Assembly: GCA_028710485.1 (NCBI GenBank)
Contig: JAQTTZ010000010.1
Coordinates: forward strand, 1 to 64,000
Direction: 5' to 3'
Origin: Bacteriovorax sp.
GTDB taxonomy: Bacteria; Bdellovibrionota; Bacteriovoracia; Bacteriovoracales; Bacteriovoracaceae
DNA length: 64,000 nt
The position numbers and the translations under genes were made by a program. Under the pieces are notes generated by a model. The model ran no database searches. It was not told where the DNA came from and saw only the letters and a list, made by a program, of their open reading frames with translations. Of this stretch, positions 38,255-46,955 are shown piece by piece (within the stretch, counting starts at the first letter, position 1; the number at the start of each line of letters is the position of its first letter).

Positions 38255-38806
38255 TTAGATCTTAAAAGACTGAACTGCTTTTGTGATCTCAACACTTTTG
38301 CTTTCGTTGCTGATAATTTCCACTGTTAATTTTTTAATATTTTGGAAGTATTTTTTGAGTGCGACTTCAACATTACTTCCCACTAAATTAGAAGCACATG
38401 TAACCTTTGCTTTTGCTTCAATATCACTATGCACGCCAGATGCTTTTTTAGCTGTCTCTTTAATTTTCGACTGAGCTTCTGCCGTTTCTTTTTGGTCGAT
38501 AATTTGTTTAAAACTTGTTTCCGTGATTTTGCAGTTTAATTTCTTATCAAATGTTATGAGTTCAAAAAGTTTTTTATTCCATTGATTTTCGACTGCAGCA
38601 AAAATCTTTTTTTCTTTTTCGGTTTTTGGTAAATATTCGAAACTGATAAAAGATTCTGTTGGTCCATCTAGATCTATATCTACGATATTTTTTTCTACGG
38701 CCATACCAAGTTTAATTGATCCATGCTCATGGGCCCCGAGCGAGTGCTCGCTGGCCATTGTCTGCACTGAAAGTAAGAATCCTATAACCAAAAAGTGAGT
38801 TTTCAT
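38255..38806 (-). CDS. ZrgA-like (DUF2796) periplasmic zinc-uptake protein
   Basis: The 183-residue protein has a short signal peptide (MKTHFLVIGFLLSVQTMA). The DUF2796 hallmark GAHEHGSIKLGMAVEKN is followed by FISFEYLPKTEKEK (the usual GFEH.P). Vibrio ZrgA members assist zinc uptake in the periplasm, with metal bound by His clusters. This protein has only a modest His content after the motif. No zinc ABC genes are next to it. A Fur/Zur-like palindrome lies 64 bases upstream of its start. Confidence 0.8.
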   Translation of the reverse strand: MKTHFLVIGFLLSVQTMASEHSLGAHEHGSIKLGMAVEKNIVDIDLDGPTESFISFEYLPKTEKEKKIFAAVENQWNKKLFELITFDKKLNCKITETSFKQIIDQKETAEAQSKIKETAKKASGVHSDIEAKAKVTCASNLVGSNVEVALKKYFQNIKKLTVEIISNESKSVEITKAVQSFKI

Positions 38807-38869
38807 CTGTTTTCTCCTAATAAATTAATCAGTATGTACTTGAGCTTATAAATTTAAGCATACTAAAAC

Positions 38870-38888
38870 AATAATGCAAATCAATTGC
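38870..38888. promoter_or_regulatory. Fur/Zur-like operator candidate
   Basis: AATAATGCAAATCAATTGC matches 13 of 19 positions of the Fur consensus GATAATGATAATCATTATC and includes the palindrome TGCAAATCAATTGCA. It sits between the ZrgA-like gene and the RlmL-like gene. Metal control of the zinc-uptake-type gene would make sense. This is inferred from sequence only. Confidence 0.35.
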
Positions 38889-38901
38889 AATTAACTTGTA
38901 A

Positions 38902-40155
38902 TTGAATCGAAGGGGAAATGATAAAAGTCGTGACAAAGCAGGCCCTTCGCCTGATAAAAGATTTATGAATTTAATTGACCAGGCACGCTTTTTTATTGTT
39001 TATCCCATGGACTTAGAAGACCTAGGTTTAGCGGAATTAAAAGAAAAATTTGTTCAGCATTTTAGTGCTGACACTTTCACATTAGTCAGTCTTATCCCCG
39101 GCGGCCTTGAAATCGATTGCCCTCAACATATTGGTCTTAGCTTAAATACTGTTCTTCGCACTCCCACTCGTATTCTATTGCGCCTTGGGGAATTTAAGTG
39201 CAGGGACGCCCCGAAGCTCTACCAAAAAATTTCAAAATTTAATTGGTCTCCGTGGCTTATAGGTCAGACTCCAGACGTTATTAGTGCCGCAACAAATTCG
39301 AGACTTTTTGATTCGAGAAAAATTGAGAAGGCCATTCAAGATGGAGTTCTTCAGTACTATCGACATAAACCTGTTAAGAAAAAATACTTAGAGCATCTGG
39401 CCCTTGTTGATTTAAAAAATCTCCCTAAAATTTATTTTAGAGCTGTTGACGATATTTGCACCCTAAGCCTAGACACAACCGGGGAGCGCCTCCACAAACG
39501 CCATGAGAAGACACTCACCGGTCTAGCACCTATTCGAGAGAGTTTGGCCGCACTCCTTTTAAGAGAACTTCAATCGCATATGCGGACAACAGATGCCGCT
39601 ACCTATACTTTAATTGATCCGATGTGCGGCTCAGGAACATTTCTACTGGAAGCACATGAATCAAATGCGGTGACGACTGGCCGCGATTTTTCTTATCTTC
39701 ACACTCCAGTGGCCTTCGATGATAAAACCATTTTGAAAAAACTGGAAAAAAAGGAAAAAAGTCTCCTGGAACCTTTTAAGGAGTTTTTAGGATTTGAAGT
39801 TAATCCTGAGGTGGTTAAACAGGCCCTCAAGAATTGTGAAGGGACCAAAATAAAAATAGAAGCTGGGGATCTTTTTCAAGGGGCCCCACAGATTAATAAT
39901 CATTCAGTGGTTATCATCAATCCTCCATACGGCATTCGTGTGGGAGAGCGAGGAAGCGGCGAAGAAGAAATCAATTTACCCTATTATTTAAAAGTGATCG
40001 CGGCGATCAAAAAGAAATTCTCGCCTGAGCTTTTAGGAATCATTGTGCCTAATGATTATAAATTAAAATCCAATAAAGACTTTACCATTCATTCAGCTAG
40101 AGCTTTTAAAAATGGTGGCCTTGAAGTCGTCTTTTATGTCTTAGGATTTAAATAA
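38902..40155 (+). CDS. THUMP-domain rRNA/tRNA N2-guanine methyltransferase, RlmL-like
   Basis: An N-terminal ferredoxin-like/THUMP region (FIVYPMDLEDLGLAELKEKF, HIGLSLNTVLRTPTRILLRL) is followed by a UPF0020 methyltransferase. The SAM site DPMCGSGTFLLEA and the catalytic VIINPPYGIRVGE (NPPY) are intact. In E. coli, RlmL makes m2G2445 in 23S rRNA. The start is unclear. TTG 38902 has no ribosome site. ATG 38965 (MNLIDQ) overlaps the stop of a 16-codon upstream ORF as ATGA. The 3' end overlaps the convergent U32 gene by 22 bp. Confidence 0.85.
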   Translation: MNRRGNDKSRDKAGPSPDKRFMNLIDQARFFIVYPMDLEDLGLAELKEKFVQHFSADTFTLVSLIPGGLEIDCPQHIGLSLNTVLRTPTRILLRLGEFKCRDAPKLYQKISKFNWSPWLIGQTPDVISAATNSRLFDSRKIEKAIQDGVLQYYRHKPVKKKYLEHLALVDLKNLPKIYFRAVDDICTLSLDTTGERLHKRHEKTLTGLAPIRESLAALLLRELQSHMRTTDAATYTLIDPMCGSGTFLLEAHESNAVTTGRDFSYLHTPVAFDDKTILKKLEKKEKSLLEPFKEFLGFEVNPEVVKQALKNCEGTKIKIEAGDLFQGAPQINNHSVVIINPPYGIRVGERGSGEEEINLPYYLKVIAAIKKKFSPELLGIIVPNDYKLKSNKDFTIHSARAFKNGGLEVVFYVLGFK

Positions 40156-41333
40156 ACCTGCGTTTTTACCGTCACACCATTGGTGTAAGGAATCAAAACT
40201 AAATCATTTTTTTGAGCAAATATTTTACTCTCCCCGAGAGAAGATTTCATCCAGCTCAGTTGAACCATTTTTTCTTTTCCTTCGGGAGTAATCATTTTAA
40301 TTTCTTGAAGGGAACCCATTTCAAAACCATTAGTCTTTATCAATAGGGCCAACTGCTGATCGCGCTCAACGTCGACAATTTCGCCAAGATAGTTTTGATC
40401 GAGGCGCTGAATTCTTTTATTCTTAAGTTTTGTGAAAAGGACATCGGTTTTATTGATATTGTAAAAACCTTTTATCAATGGTCTTGGGTGCATTTTCCTA
40501 ATAGGAAGCTCGCTTTCGGAGACCTTTCCTGAAAATAAGTTAAAAACACTTTCAGCGTAATTATCAAATGATTCATCAAAGCGAAGATCGACTCGTTGAT
40601 GCTCAATTCCCATTTCACGAATTTCATCAAGATGATCCAAAAGATAAAGATCTTTTACATTAAACATAAAAGTTCCATGAGTATTTTCAATCAAAGGAAA
40701 ACCAGAGTGAGGACTTTCTTCGCTTGAGCCGCTTGCTTCAATTGATTTTGATTCAATATTCTTTTTTTCCAGAGGAGATAAAAGTTTACGAGGACTATAA
40801 AAAAGAAGAATTCGCCCAAAGGCCAACACTTCAAGAGGTATTGTTAGAACTTTAGCATAGTCTCGTAGCATTTCTCTTGAGAGTTCATTAGAGAGCACTA
40901 AGCGTTCACACTGCTTACCGAGATACTCACTCCACTTGGTTAACCCAATAAGATTATGATTACCATTTTCCAAGATCAATTGGATTTTAAGCCATGGGTA
41001 AATATGTTTAATGTATTCAACTGCCCCAGGGTCTTGCACGCGGATCGCTTTGAAGTCGTGCAAAGGGAGACGATCAATAACTGAACATGTACTTAAAAAT
41101 TTTTCTTCCTGGTTAAGGGCATCCCATTCTAGAACAACCTCAAAATTATTTTTTTTCGCCTGTTGAGTAAGTTCTAGCATTTCTTCGAGTGAGGTTTTTG
41201 AGTAGCGAGTTAGCTCCCTTGCCCCCACAATGATTTCAACTGGAGTTTCGCTATGAAGAGCTTTAAGTACAATTAGTTTTTCTAACTCAGAAAAATTCTC
41301 AATATAAGTAACAAGCCTGGATTGTTTATTCAC
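40134..41333 (-). CDS. U32-related protein lacking the Cys signature
   Basis: This 399-residue protein appears to be a second, divergent U32 partner of the next gene. It shares the barrel pattern (SRLVTYIENFSELEKLIVL, EVVLEWDALNQEEKF, LKIQLILENGNHNLIGLTKWS, LGKQCERLVLSNELSREML) but lacks the iron-sulfur Cys signature. Such catalytic/non-catalytic U32 pairs occur elsewhere, for example YhbU and YhbV. A C-terminal domain of beta strands (KMVQLSWMKSSLGESKIF) follows. It overlaps the upstream gene by 4 bp, so both are made together. Confidence 0.65.
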   Translation of the reverse strand: MNKQSRLVTYIENFSELEKLIVLKALHSETPVEIIVGARELTRYSKTSLEEMLELTQQAKKNNFEVVLEWDALNQEEKFLSTCSVIDRLPLHDFKAIRVQDPGAVEYIKHIYPWLKIQLILENGNHNLIGLTKWSEYLGKQCERLVLSNELSREMLRDYAKVLTIPLEVLAFGRILLFYSPRKLLSPLEKKNIESKSIEASGSSEESPHSGFPLIENTHGTFMFNVKDLYLLDHLDEIREMGIEHQRVDLRFDESFDNYAESVFNLFSGKVSESELPIRKMHPRPLIKGFYNINKTDVLFTKLKNKRIQRLDQNYLGEIVDVERDQQLALLIKTNGFEMGSLQEIKMITPEGKEKMVQLSWMKSSLGESKIFAQKNDLVLIPYTNGVTVKTQVYLNPKT

Positions 41334-42541
41334 GACACTGCTCTCTTTCGAATGATATTAAATTTTTCAGCACCGGCCTGATAAGGAATCTTCACCACAC
41401 TGCCGGGTTTAGATTTTTCAAGACTTACTCCCGAGAGACTCTTGAGAAAATCAACTTTCAATTTTTCGGTCTGGCCTATAAAGGGCATCACTTCTAAAAT
41501 GTCTCCGGGATGAAAAGCACTTTTAACATCGACCAATAAATGCTGACCGACACTCGCCTCTAAAACAATTCCTGAAACCACATATTCGTTATCATCTTGT
41601 TCGCGATGATTATAAATAGAATCGAGGCCGGCATATTCGTCTAAACTCCCTGTAGTGTAATCGCGGTGAGAAACTTTTCGAAGTTCCTCTTCCCAGACAA
41701 GCATATCACTCGAGAGAAAATTGCCATGACTTTGATAATAGCGAAGAGCTTCTGAATAGACTTTGGAAATAGTTCCTGCATAATGATGGCTTTTATTTCG
41801 TCCTTCAACTTTTAGTGAATCAATTCCTGCTTCAATAAATTCAGGGAGCATGCGAATGCCTTCCAAATCTTTTGAACTCATGAAATAAGCTTTTTTAAGA
41901 TCGGAAGATTCATTGGACCCATTCTTAAAATCGATTGAATACTCAAATCGACAAGAGTGCGCGCACCCGCCGCGGTTTGAATCACGCCCTTGAGTGTAAT
42001 TGGAAATTACGCAATTTCCAGAGAAGGACATACACATTGATCCATGCACGAACATTTCGATCTCAAGACCGGTGGCCATTTTAATTTTTGCAGCTTCTTT
42101 AATCGTCACTTCGCGACCGAGCACAATTCTTTGAGCGCCCATTTTTTGCCATAATTTTGCGGACTCAATATTTAAGCAGCTGGCCTGAGTTGATAAATGC
42201 ACGACTAATTTGGAATGTTTTTGAAGGGTGGCGATAACACCTAAGTCAGACACGATTACGGCATCGACTTTAAGTTCTTCTAACAGGCCCAGGAATTCAG
42301 GCAGCTCTTCTAAGTCTTTATCGTGTAAAAAACTATTGAGCACCACATATACTTTTGAATCGCGCGAGTGAGCAAACTCTACTCCCTCAGCTAGCTCTTC
42401 ATAAGTAAAATTGTCGGAAGCTTGGCGAAGGCCAAATTTTTGTCCACCCAAATAGACCGCGTCCGCTCCATATAAAACAGAGACCTTTAGCTTTTCTAAA
42501 CTTCCGGCCGGTGAAAGCAGCTCTGGTGTCCAATAACTCAT
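41330..42541 (-). CDS. Peptidase U32 family protein, TrhP/RlhA-like hydroxylation enzyme
   Basis: This protein carries the U32 signature EMFVHGSMCMSFSGNCVISN and further cysteines (GGCAHSCRFEY) that bind an iron-sulfur cluster in family members. Opening residues MSYWTPELLSPAGSLEKLKVSVLYGADAVYLGG are standard. Despite the peptidase name, characterised relatives (TrhP, RlhA) use prephenate in tRNA or 23S rRNA hydroxylation. ATG 42541, behind AAGGAA, gives 403 residues; the track start at 42592 is unlikely. Which RNA it acts on cannot be told. Confidence 0.88.
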   Translation of the reverse strand: MSYWTPELLSPAGSLEKLKVSVLYGADAVYLGGQKFGLRQASDNFTYEELAEGVEFAHSRDSKVYVVLNSFLHDKDLEELPEFLGLLEELKVDAVIVSDLGVIATLQKHSKLVVHLSTQASCLNIESAKLWQKMGAQRIVLGREVTIKEAAKIKMATGLEIEMFVHGSMCMSFSGNCVISNYTQGRDSNRGGCAHSCRFEYSIDFKNGSNESSDLKKAYFMSSKDLEGIRMLPEFIEAGIDSLKVEGRNKSHHYAGTISKVYSEALRYYQSHGNFLSSDMLVWEEELRKVSHRDYTTGSLDEYAGLDSIYNHREQDDNEYVVSGIVLEASVGQHLLVDVKSAFHPGDILEVMPFIGQTEKLKVDFLKSLSGVSLEKSKPGSVVKIPYQAGAEKFNIIRKRAVS

Positions 42542-42599
42542 ATGCAATTTCCTTTTTATTAAGCTTTTAGATACCAAAATTTTTGAATACAATCAAAGA

Positions 42600-43736
42600 A
42601 TGATCAAAAAGTTTTTCATAATCCTTCTGGTACTACTCCTAGGCGCGGCCGCTTTCCTATATTTTGAGTATTCTGCCAAAAAAACCCTTATCATTCCCTA
42701 CCCCTATAGCTTCAATGCTAACGCCAAAATGGCCTTGGAAAAAGAGATAGTTGAAGCAGGAAATGCCAAAATTCTCATTGTGGGCGACCGGCTAGGTGAG
42801 GCTCTTTCCAAATATACACCCGAATTAATCGATGAATTGGCAAAAAGTTTTAAATATCCGCCTAAAATTTATAACTGGTCCAAACCTCACGAGGGGCTCC
42901 ACCGAACCCTCAATAAATTAAAATCACTTAAAAAATTTCCCTCAATTATTATTTACCATGGGGCGAGTTCAGAATTGTTTGAAAAGACTTTTGAAGTAGC
43001 GGATAAAGAGGCCATCTTTAAAAATTTTTCGTTATATGACGACGAAAAAATTATTTCATTAATTATCACCTTTCCCGGGCTTTCTAAAATTATTTATAAA
43101 AAAATGCAATACCTGGAATTGGGGCCAGTTAAGGAATATCAAAACCGACTTCCGAGCACTTCTAAAATCTTAGAAAAAGAGGTCTCATTTAAACTTTTTG
43201 ATTACGAACTTCGAGAGCTGATTGATTTGGTGAAAGATAAAAAAAGCAATTTGATCCTGATTACCACCCCTCTTAATTTAGAAGTTCGCCCACATGAAAT
43301 TTGCTCTCACTCGACCACTAACGGAGTGATTGAAATGCAGCAAGAAATAGAAGAATTACTTAAAGAAGGAAATTTTAAGAAGGCCTATCCCATGGCACTG
43401 GCCTTAAGTAATGAAACTTTTAGTAACGCTCTTTCATTTTATCTACTGGGTCAAGCGAGCATGGGGCTGGGAGATCTGGCGATGGCACGGGAGTCCTTTC
43501 AAAAAGCGACTGTCTTTGACTGTACTCATTGGAGAGGAAACGCAGTCTATAATTCCATCATGAAATCAACTGCCAAAAAGCGTCAGGTGACACTGATTGA
43601 TTTCGACCAGTACATGGCCTCAGCACTTTCAAGAGATGGATTATTTATGGATGATATATTTCCACAAAATGTTTTTTACCAAACAATGATTGCAGAATTA
43701 AAAGAAAGCTTAAAAAAAATACTAAGTGTCGACTAG
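42600..43736 (+). CDS. Membrane-anchored SGNH-hydrolase-like protein, catalytic residues degenerate
   Basis: An N-terminal helix (MIKKFFIILLVLLLGAAAFLYFEY) leads to a domain with an SGNH-like pattern: ILIVGDRLGEAL (block I, with Asp in the Ser position), IIIYHGASSELFEKTF (block III region) and a C-terminal MDDIFPQNVFYQTMIAEL that resembles the DxxH block but has no His. TPR-like helices (AYPMALALSNETF, LLGQASMGLGDLAMARESF) are inserted before it. Loss of the nucleophile and His suggests a binding rather than hydrolytic role. The gene precedes a cNMP-binding gene by 9 bp. The fold assignment is an inference. Confidence 0.55.
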   Translation: MIKKFFIILLVLLLGAAAFLYFEYSAKKTLIIPYPYSFNANAKMALEKEIVEAGNAKILIVGDRLGEALSKYTPELIDELAKSFKYPPKIYNWSKPHEGLHRTLNKLKSLKKFPSIIIYHGASSELFEKTFEVADKEAIFKNFSLYDDEKIISLIITFPGLSKIIYKKMQYLELGPVKEYQNRLPSTSKILEKEVSFKLFDYELRELIDLVKDKKSNLILITTPLNLEVRPHEICSHSTTNGVIEMQQEIEELLKEGNFKKAYPMALALSNETFSNALSFYLLGQASMGLGDLAMARESFQKATVFDCTHWRGNAVYNSIMKSTAKKRQVTLIDFDQYMASALSRDGLFMDDIFPQNVFYQTMIAELKESLKKILSVD

Positions 43737-43745
43737 GAGATCTAA

Positions 43746-44195
43746 ATGGAAGATGGGACTCAAACTATTGCCTTAAAAAAAGATGATATTCTTTTTCTTG
43801 CAGAGGAAAAAGATAATGATCTTTATATTGTTCAAAAAGGTAAGGTTATGGTCTTTGTCCAAAAAGGTAGCGAGATTATTCCAGTTGCTTATCTTGGTAA
43901 GGGTGAATATATCGGCGAGCTTTCATTCTTTGATAATGATGCACGCAGCGCTAGTATCATCTGCTTGGAAGACAGTGAGTTTATCAAAATTAGCACCACT
44001 GAGATGAATGAGAATTTTCCCGCTTGGCTTAAAACGGTAGGCCTTCAGCTGACTAAAAAGATTCGTGCTGGCGATGAGTTAATCAGGTCAAAAGGTATCC
44101 GTAAAAAAAATTTAGAGTCTATTAAGCCACTCGCAATTGAAGAGCAAACTCGTTGTTTTAAGTTGGTCGATCGCTTTAAGTCCAAAAATAAATAA
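43746..44195 (+). CDS. Stand-alone cyclic nucleotide-binding domain protein
   Basis: This 149-residue protein is a single cNMP-binding domain: LYIVQKGKVMVFVQKG, LGKGEYIGELSFFDNDARSASI (the phosphate-binding cassette with its Arg). The C-terminal helix does not show a DNA-binding helix-turn-helix. It is therefore not a CRP-type regulator; it probably senses or binds cAMP or cGMP and passes the signal through protein contact. A good AGGAGA site precedes ATG 43746, and it is linked to the SGNH-like gene (9 bp). Confidence 0.85.
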   Translation: MEDGTQTIALKKDDILFLAEEKDNDLYIVQKGKVMVFVQKGSEIIPVAYLGKGEYIGELSFFDNDARSASIICLEDSEFIKISTTEMNENFPAWLKTVGLQLTKKIRAGDELIRSKGIRKKNLESIKPLAIEEQTRCFKLVDRFKSKNK

Positions 44196-44308
44196 AATAC
44201 TCGGTGAATATCTGACACCGAATCTAGCGTTAAATATTGGCATAGAACTAGCAAATGTAAGATGTAAGCAAAGAAAAGATTTTTTTGCGTAGTTTACAGG
44301 GAGGTTTT

Positions 44309-44503
44309 ATGGGTTTGTTATTATCAAAAGAAGTTTTCTACCTGTCTCTTTGTTTGATCACACTTTTTTCATTGGCCAGTTGTGCAAGCACCTCTAGAAG
44401 TGTTGCAGAGGAAAGTGCAGTCAAACGCTCTCCGGAAGGAGACTCACGTAATAGCTTTAATAGCAAAATCGTTAACACACAATACGTTCGAGATAGAAAT
44501 TAA
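44309..44503 (+). CDS. Small lipoprotein
   Basis: ATG 44309 follows GGGAGG by 5 bases and is preferred to the track start at 44285. The 64-residue product has a lipoprotein signal with lipobox LASC (SLCLITLFSLASCAST). The mature tail of about 40 residues is polar (SVAEESAVKRSPEGDSRNSFN) and has no known domain. The stop codon is part of the terminator hairpin. Confidence 0.75.
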   Translation: MGLLLSKEVFYLSLCLITLFSLASCASTSRSVAEESAVKRSPEGDSRNSFNSKIVNTQYVRDRN

Positions 44504-44556
44504 AATAGGTTCCAGGAGCCTTTTTTTAAAAAAGGCTCCTGGAACCTATTTTTTTT
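44502..44556. terminator. 25-bp perfect inverted-repeat terminator between convergent genes
   Basis: AAAATAGGTTCCAGGAGCC plus T6 pairs without a mismatch with A6 plus GGCTCCTGGAACCTATTTT, separated by one base, and is followed by a T tract. It starts inside the stop codon of the lipoprotein gene and ends just before the mdh stop. It should work as an intrinsic terminator in both directions. Confidence 0.93.
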
Positions 44557-44559
44557 ATA

Positions 44560-45552
44560 TTAAATCAGGCCTAATTCTTTAACAGTATCTCTTTCTGAAC
44601 GAAGTTCATTCAAAGTAAGATTGAATTTTTCCATTGAGAAGTCATTGTGTTTAATTCCATCAACAACGCTCAATTTTCCATTAACCAATGTACATGGGAA
44701 TGAGAAAATTAATCCTTTATCAACTCCGTACTGGCCATCACTTGCCAAGCACATAGAAAATGTATTCCCAGTTTTTGTCTCATGAGTAAGAGCAAAAATT
44801 CCATCAACAACAGCGTTTGCCGCTGAAGCTGCTGAAGAAAGACCACGAGCTTTAATGACAGCTGCTCCTCTTTTTTGGACTGTTTCAATGAAAGTTGTTT
44901 TTAGCCATTCAGTGTCAGTGATAACTTCACTAGCTGATTTGCCATTAATTTTAGCAGTGTAAAAATCTGGGTATTGAGTTGCTGAGTGATTCCCCCAGAT
45001 GGCCATATTAGTGATTGCTGTGACATCAACGCCGGCCTTTTGAGCAAGTTGAGTTTTAGCACGGTTTTCATCAAGCATAGTCATAGCATAAAATCTATCA
45101 GCTGGAATTCCTTTAGCTGCATTCATACAAATCAGTGCATTGGTATTGCATGGGTTACCAACAACAAAGATGCGAACATCTTTTGCGGCATTAGCGGCAA
45201 TTGCCTGTCCTTGAGTGGTAAAAATTCCACCATTGATTTTCAAGAGATCAGCTCGCTCCATACCGTCCTTACGTGGGACAGATCCAACTAGAATGGCCCA
45301 GTTAACATTGCCAAATCCAACTGCGTAATCACTTGTACAAACTATTTTTTTGAGAAGAGGAAAAGCACAATCCTCCAATTCCATCGCTACACCTTTCAGA
45401 GCAGGAATCGCCGCTTCAAGTTCTATCAATTGCAATTCCACTTCAGTTTCAGGTCCAAACATTTGCACTGAAGCGATTCTAAACAATAAAGCATATCCAA
45501 TTTGGCCAGCGGCACCTGTGACAGCAACTTTAACGCGATTTTTTGCGCTCAT
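44560..45552 (-). CDS. mdh: Malate dehydrogenase, cytosolic-type
   Basis: NAD-dependent oxidation of malate to oxaloacetate in the TCA cycle. The cytosolic/group MDH1 type is indicated by [25 protein letters not shown], the substrate Arg loop [31 protein letters not shown], and the catalytic His of [16 protein letters not shown] 45552 has GGAG 6 bases upstream and gives 330 residues, the family length; the track start at 45576 adds eight residues without support. Confidence 0.96.
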   Translation of the reverse strand: MSAKNRVKVAVTGAAGQIGYALLFRIASVQMFGPETEVELQLIELEAAIPALKGVAMELEDCAFPLLKKIVCTSDYAVGFGNVNWAILVGSVPRKDGMERADLLKINGGIFTTQGQAIAANAAKDVRIFVVGNPCNTNALICMNAAKGIPADRFYAMTMLDENRAKTQLAQKAGVDVTAITNMAIWGNHSATQYPDFYTAKINGKSASEVITDTEWLKTTFIETVQKRGAAVIKARGLSSAASAANAVVDGIFALTHETKTGNTFSMCLASDGQYGVDKGLIFSFPCTLVNGKLSVVDGIKHNDFSMEKFNLTLNELRSERDTVKELGLI

Positions 45553-45768
45553 AAATTCTCCAGTGGGTAAAAACATATTTAGGAATTAAACTTGAAGCAA
45601 TACTAACCAAAAGTATATCCTTGGTAAATAAGCATAAATTGGAATTTTATGAGAGAATTTTAGATGTGCGAATTGACTAAAAAATATTATAACCAATAAT
45701 AGCTTTAATAAAAGTCTTAAACTTAAATCTTAACTTACATAAGATGAAAATCACTAGATAGGAAATCC

Positions 45769-46566
45769 ATGAGCGATCAACCAGCTTCAGGCAATAATAA
45801 CGACACTAGACCACCGGCCAGTAATAATCCAAATAATAACAGTCGGCGTAATCAAAATTCACGACGTCGTCCCCAAGGTGGCGGTGGTGGACCAAGACCA
45901 CAGCAGCAACAAGGACAGGCTCAGCCCCAAGGACAAAGTCCTCAAGGTAGCGGTGGACCAAGACCACCACAGCAACAGCAAGGACAAGGTCGACCACCAG
46001 GACAAAGTCCTCAGGGGGGTGGTGGACCGAGACCACAACTACAACAACAAGGACAAAACCCTCAGGGTGGCGGTGGACAACGAAGACGCCCAAATAGAAA
46101 TAGTAACCGCCCGAGAAATCCCAATCCGGGAGCGAATCCAAACCAAAATATTAATGGGCCACAGGGAATTAATATTGAACGCATTTATGAAAAGTATTTA
46201 AATCTTCTCGATCAGCATTTAATTGCCAGAAGAAAATACCATGATCTCTTTTTTAGAGCTGACCCAGGTCAGAAAAATAAATTAGAGAGAAATTTCTATA
46301 ATACTTTGAACGATATTAGAGATTTTGAAAGCAAACTTGCTCCGGAAGCGCGCGAGCTCTTTGAGAAAAGAAATAATGGGCTAAGCCCAGACAATATTTA
46401 TACGTCGAATCATGAAATTCCGATGACTGGAGAGAATCCTCCACCTGAAGCAGAATGGGCAGATCCGCACTTCACTTACTCTCAACAGCTTGCGGACTAT
46501 GCCGGTGATAAAGAGGAAAGTACGGGTTCGCTAGATGACTATTTAAAATACAAAAATCTTATTTAG
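45769..46566 (+). CDS. Gln/Pro/Gly-rich repeat protein with helical C-terminal domain
   Basis: Residues 1-125 are low complexity, Asn/Gln/Pro/Gly/Arg rich, and built of imperfect repeats around GGPRPQQQQGQ...GQSPQG. Residues 130-205 form a charged helical domain (IERIYEKYLNLLDQHLIARRKYHDLFF), followed by an acidic tail. No signal peptide is present, so the protein is probably cytoplasmic. The disordered, Arg/Gly-rich N-terminus could bind RNA or drive condensation; this is a guess. A good ribosome site (AGGAAATCC) precedes ATG 45769. It converges with the XRE gene (2 bp between stops). Confidence 0.6.
   Translation: MSDQPASGNNNDTRPPASNNPNNNSRRNQNSRRRPQGGGGGPRPQQQQGQAQPQGQSPQGSGGPRPPQQQQGQGRPPGQSPQGGGGPRPQLQQQGQNPQGGGGQRRRPNRNSNRPRNPNPGANPNQNINGPQGINIERIYEKYLNLLDQHLIARRKYHDLFFRADPGQKNKLERNFYNTLNDIRDFESKLAPEARELFEKRNNGLSPDNIYTSNHEIPMTGENPPPEAEWADPHFTYSQQLADYAGDKEESTGSLDDYLKYKNLI
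45877..46065 (+). repeat. Coding tandem repeats, units of 69, 69 and 51 bp
   Basis: Three consecutive units start with GGxxGCGGTGGACCAAGACC and end with GGACAAAGTCCTCA or a close variant. The third lacks 18 bp inside. A fourth partial unit (GGTGGCGGTGGACAACG) follows. All keep the reading frame of the Gln/Pro/Gly-rich protein. Confidence 0.8.
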
Positions 46567-46568
46567 GA

Positions 46569-46883
46569 TTAAACAACTTCTACATTTTCAAGATCTCTAG
46601 TAGGACCTTTTTTTGTAGAGTTGGCTTTGTTAAAATAATTAGTCAGAGTCTCTTCATGATCTTTTAGAATAGCTGCTTTAAGTTCATCAGGGTTGATATC
46701 AAGGACCTCAGAAATTCTCTTCATCATCTTTAAGGGTACATTGCATAAACCGCGCTCAACGTTAGAGATGAACTGGCCATTTTTGTAACCTAATAATAGC
46801 GATAAATCTGATTGAGAATAATTTTTTGGGTGTCCAATTCTCTTAGATCGTATTAATGTTGCGATATTTTTAAATGATCTCAT
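46569..46883 (-). CDS. XRE-family transcriptional regulator
   Basis: The 104-residue protein has a Cro/CI-type helix-turn-helix in the N-terminal 75 residues (YSQSDLSLLLGYKNGQFISNVERGLCNVPLKMMKRISEVL), with a short charged C-terminal tail. ATG 46883 has a strong GGAGGAA site. Five copies of AAAGATAAA lie 22-72 bases upstream, so autoregulation by cooperative binding is plausible. No toxin partner is visible, so it is not an obvious antitoxin. Confidence 0.85.
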   Translation of the reverse strand: MRSFKNIATLIRSKRIGHPKNYSQSDLSLLLGYKNGQFISNVERGLCNVPLKMMKRISEVLDINPDELKAAILKDHEETLTNYFNKANSTKKGPTRDLENVEVV

Positions 46884-46904
46884 TTTAGTATTCCTCCGAA
46901 TTTG

Positions 46905-46955
46905 TTTATCTTTTTTATCTTTGTTGTTTATCTTTATTTATCTTTATTTATCTTT
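46905..46955. repeat. Five direct repeats TTTATCTTT, probable operator array
   Basis: TTTATCTTT begins at 46905, 46914, 46927, 46937 and 46947, with spacings of 9, 13, 10 and 10 bases, close to the DNA helical turn. The array sits directly upstream of the XRE regulator start and in the divergent region with xth. The repeat is directly visible; an operator role is inference. Confidence 0.8.

Noticed and set aside
44199-44221. TCGGTG...CACCGA stem after the cNMP gene considered as a terminator
   Set aside because: Stem of 6 bp, 9-base loop and no T tract.
45806-46141. 111-residue Val-rich ORF on the minus strand
   Set aside because: Antisense of the Gln/Pro/Gly repeats; typical shadow of repetitive coding DNA.
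46905-46955. Short repeat array considered as CRISPR
   Set aside because: Units are 9 bp with 0-4 bp spacers; no spacer-size segments or cas genes.
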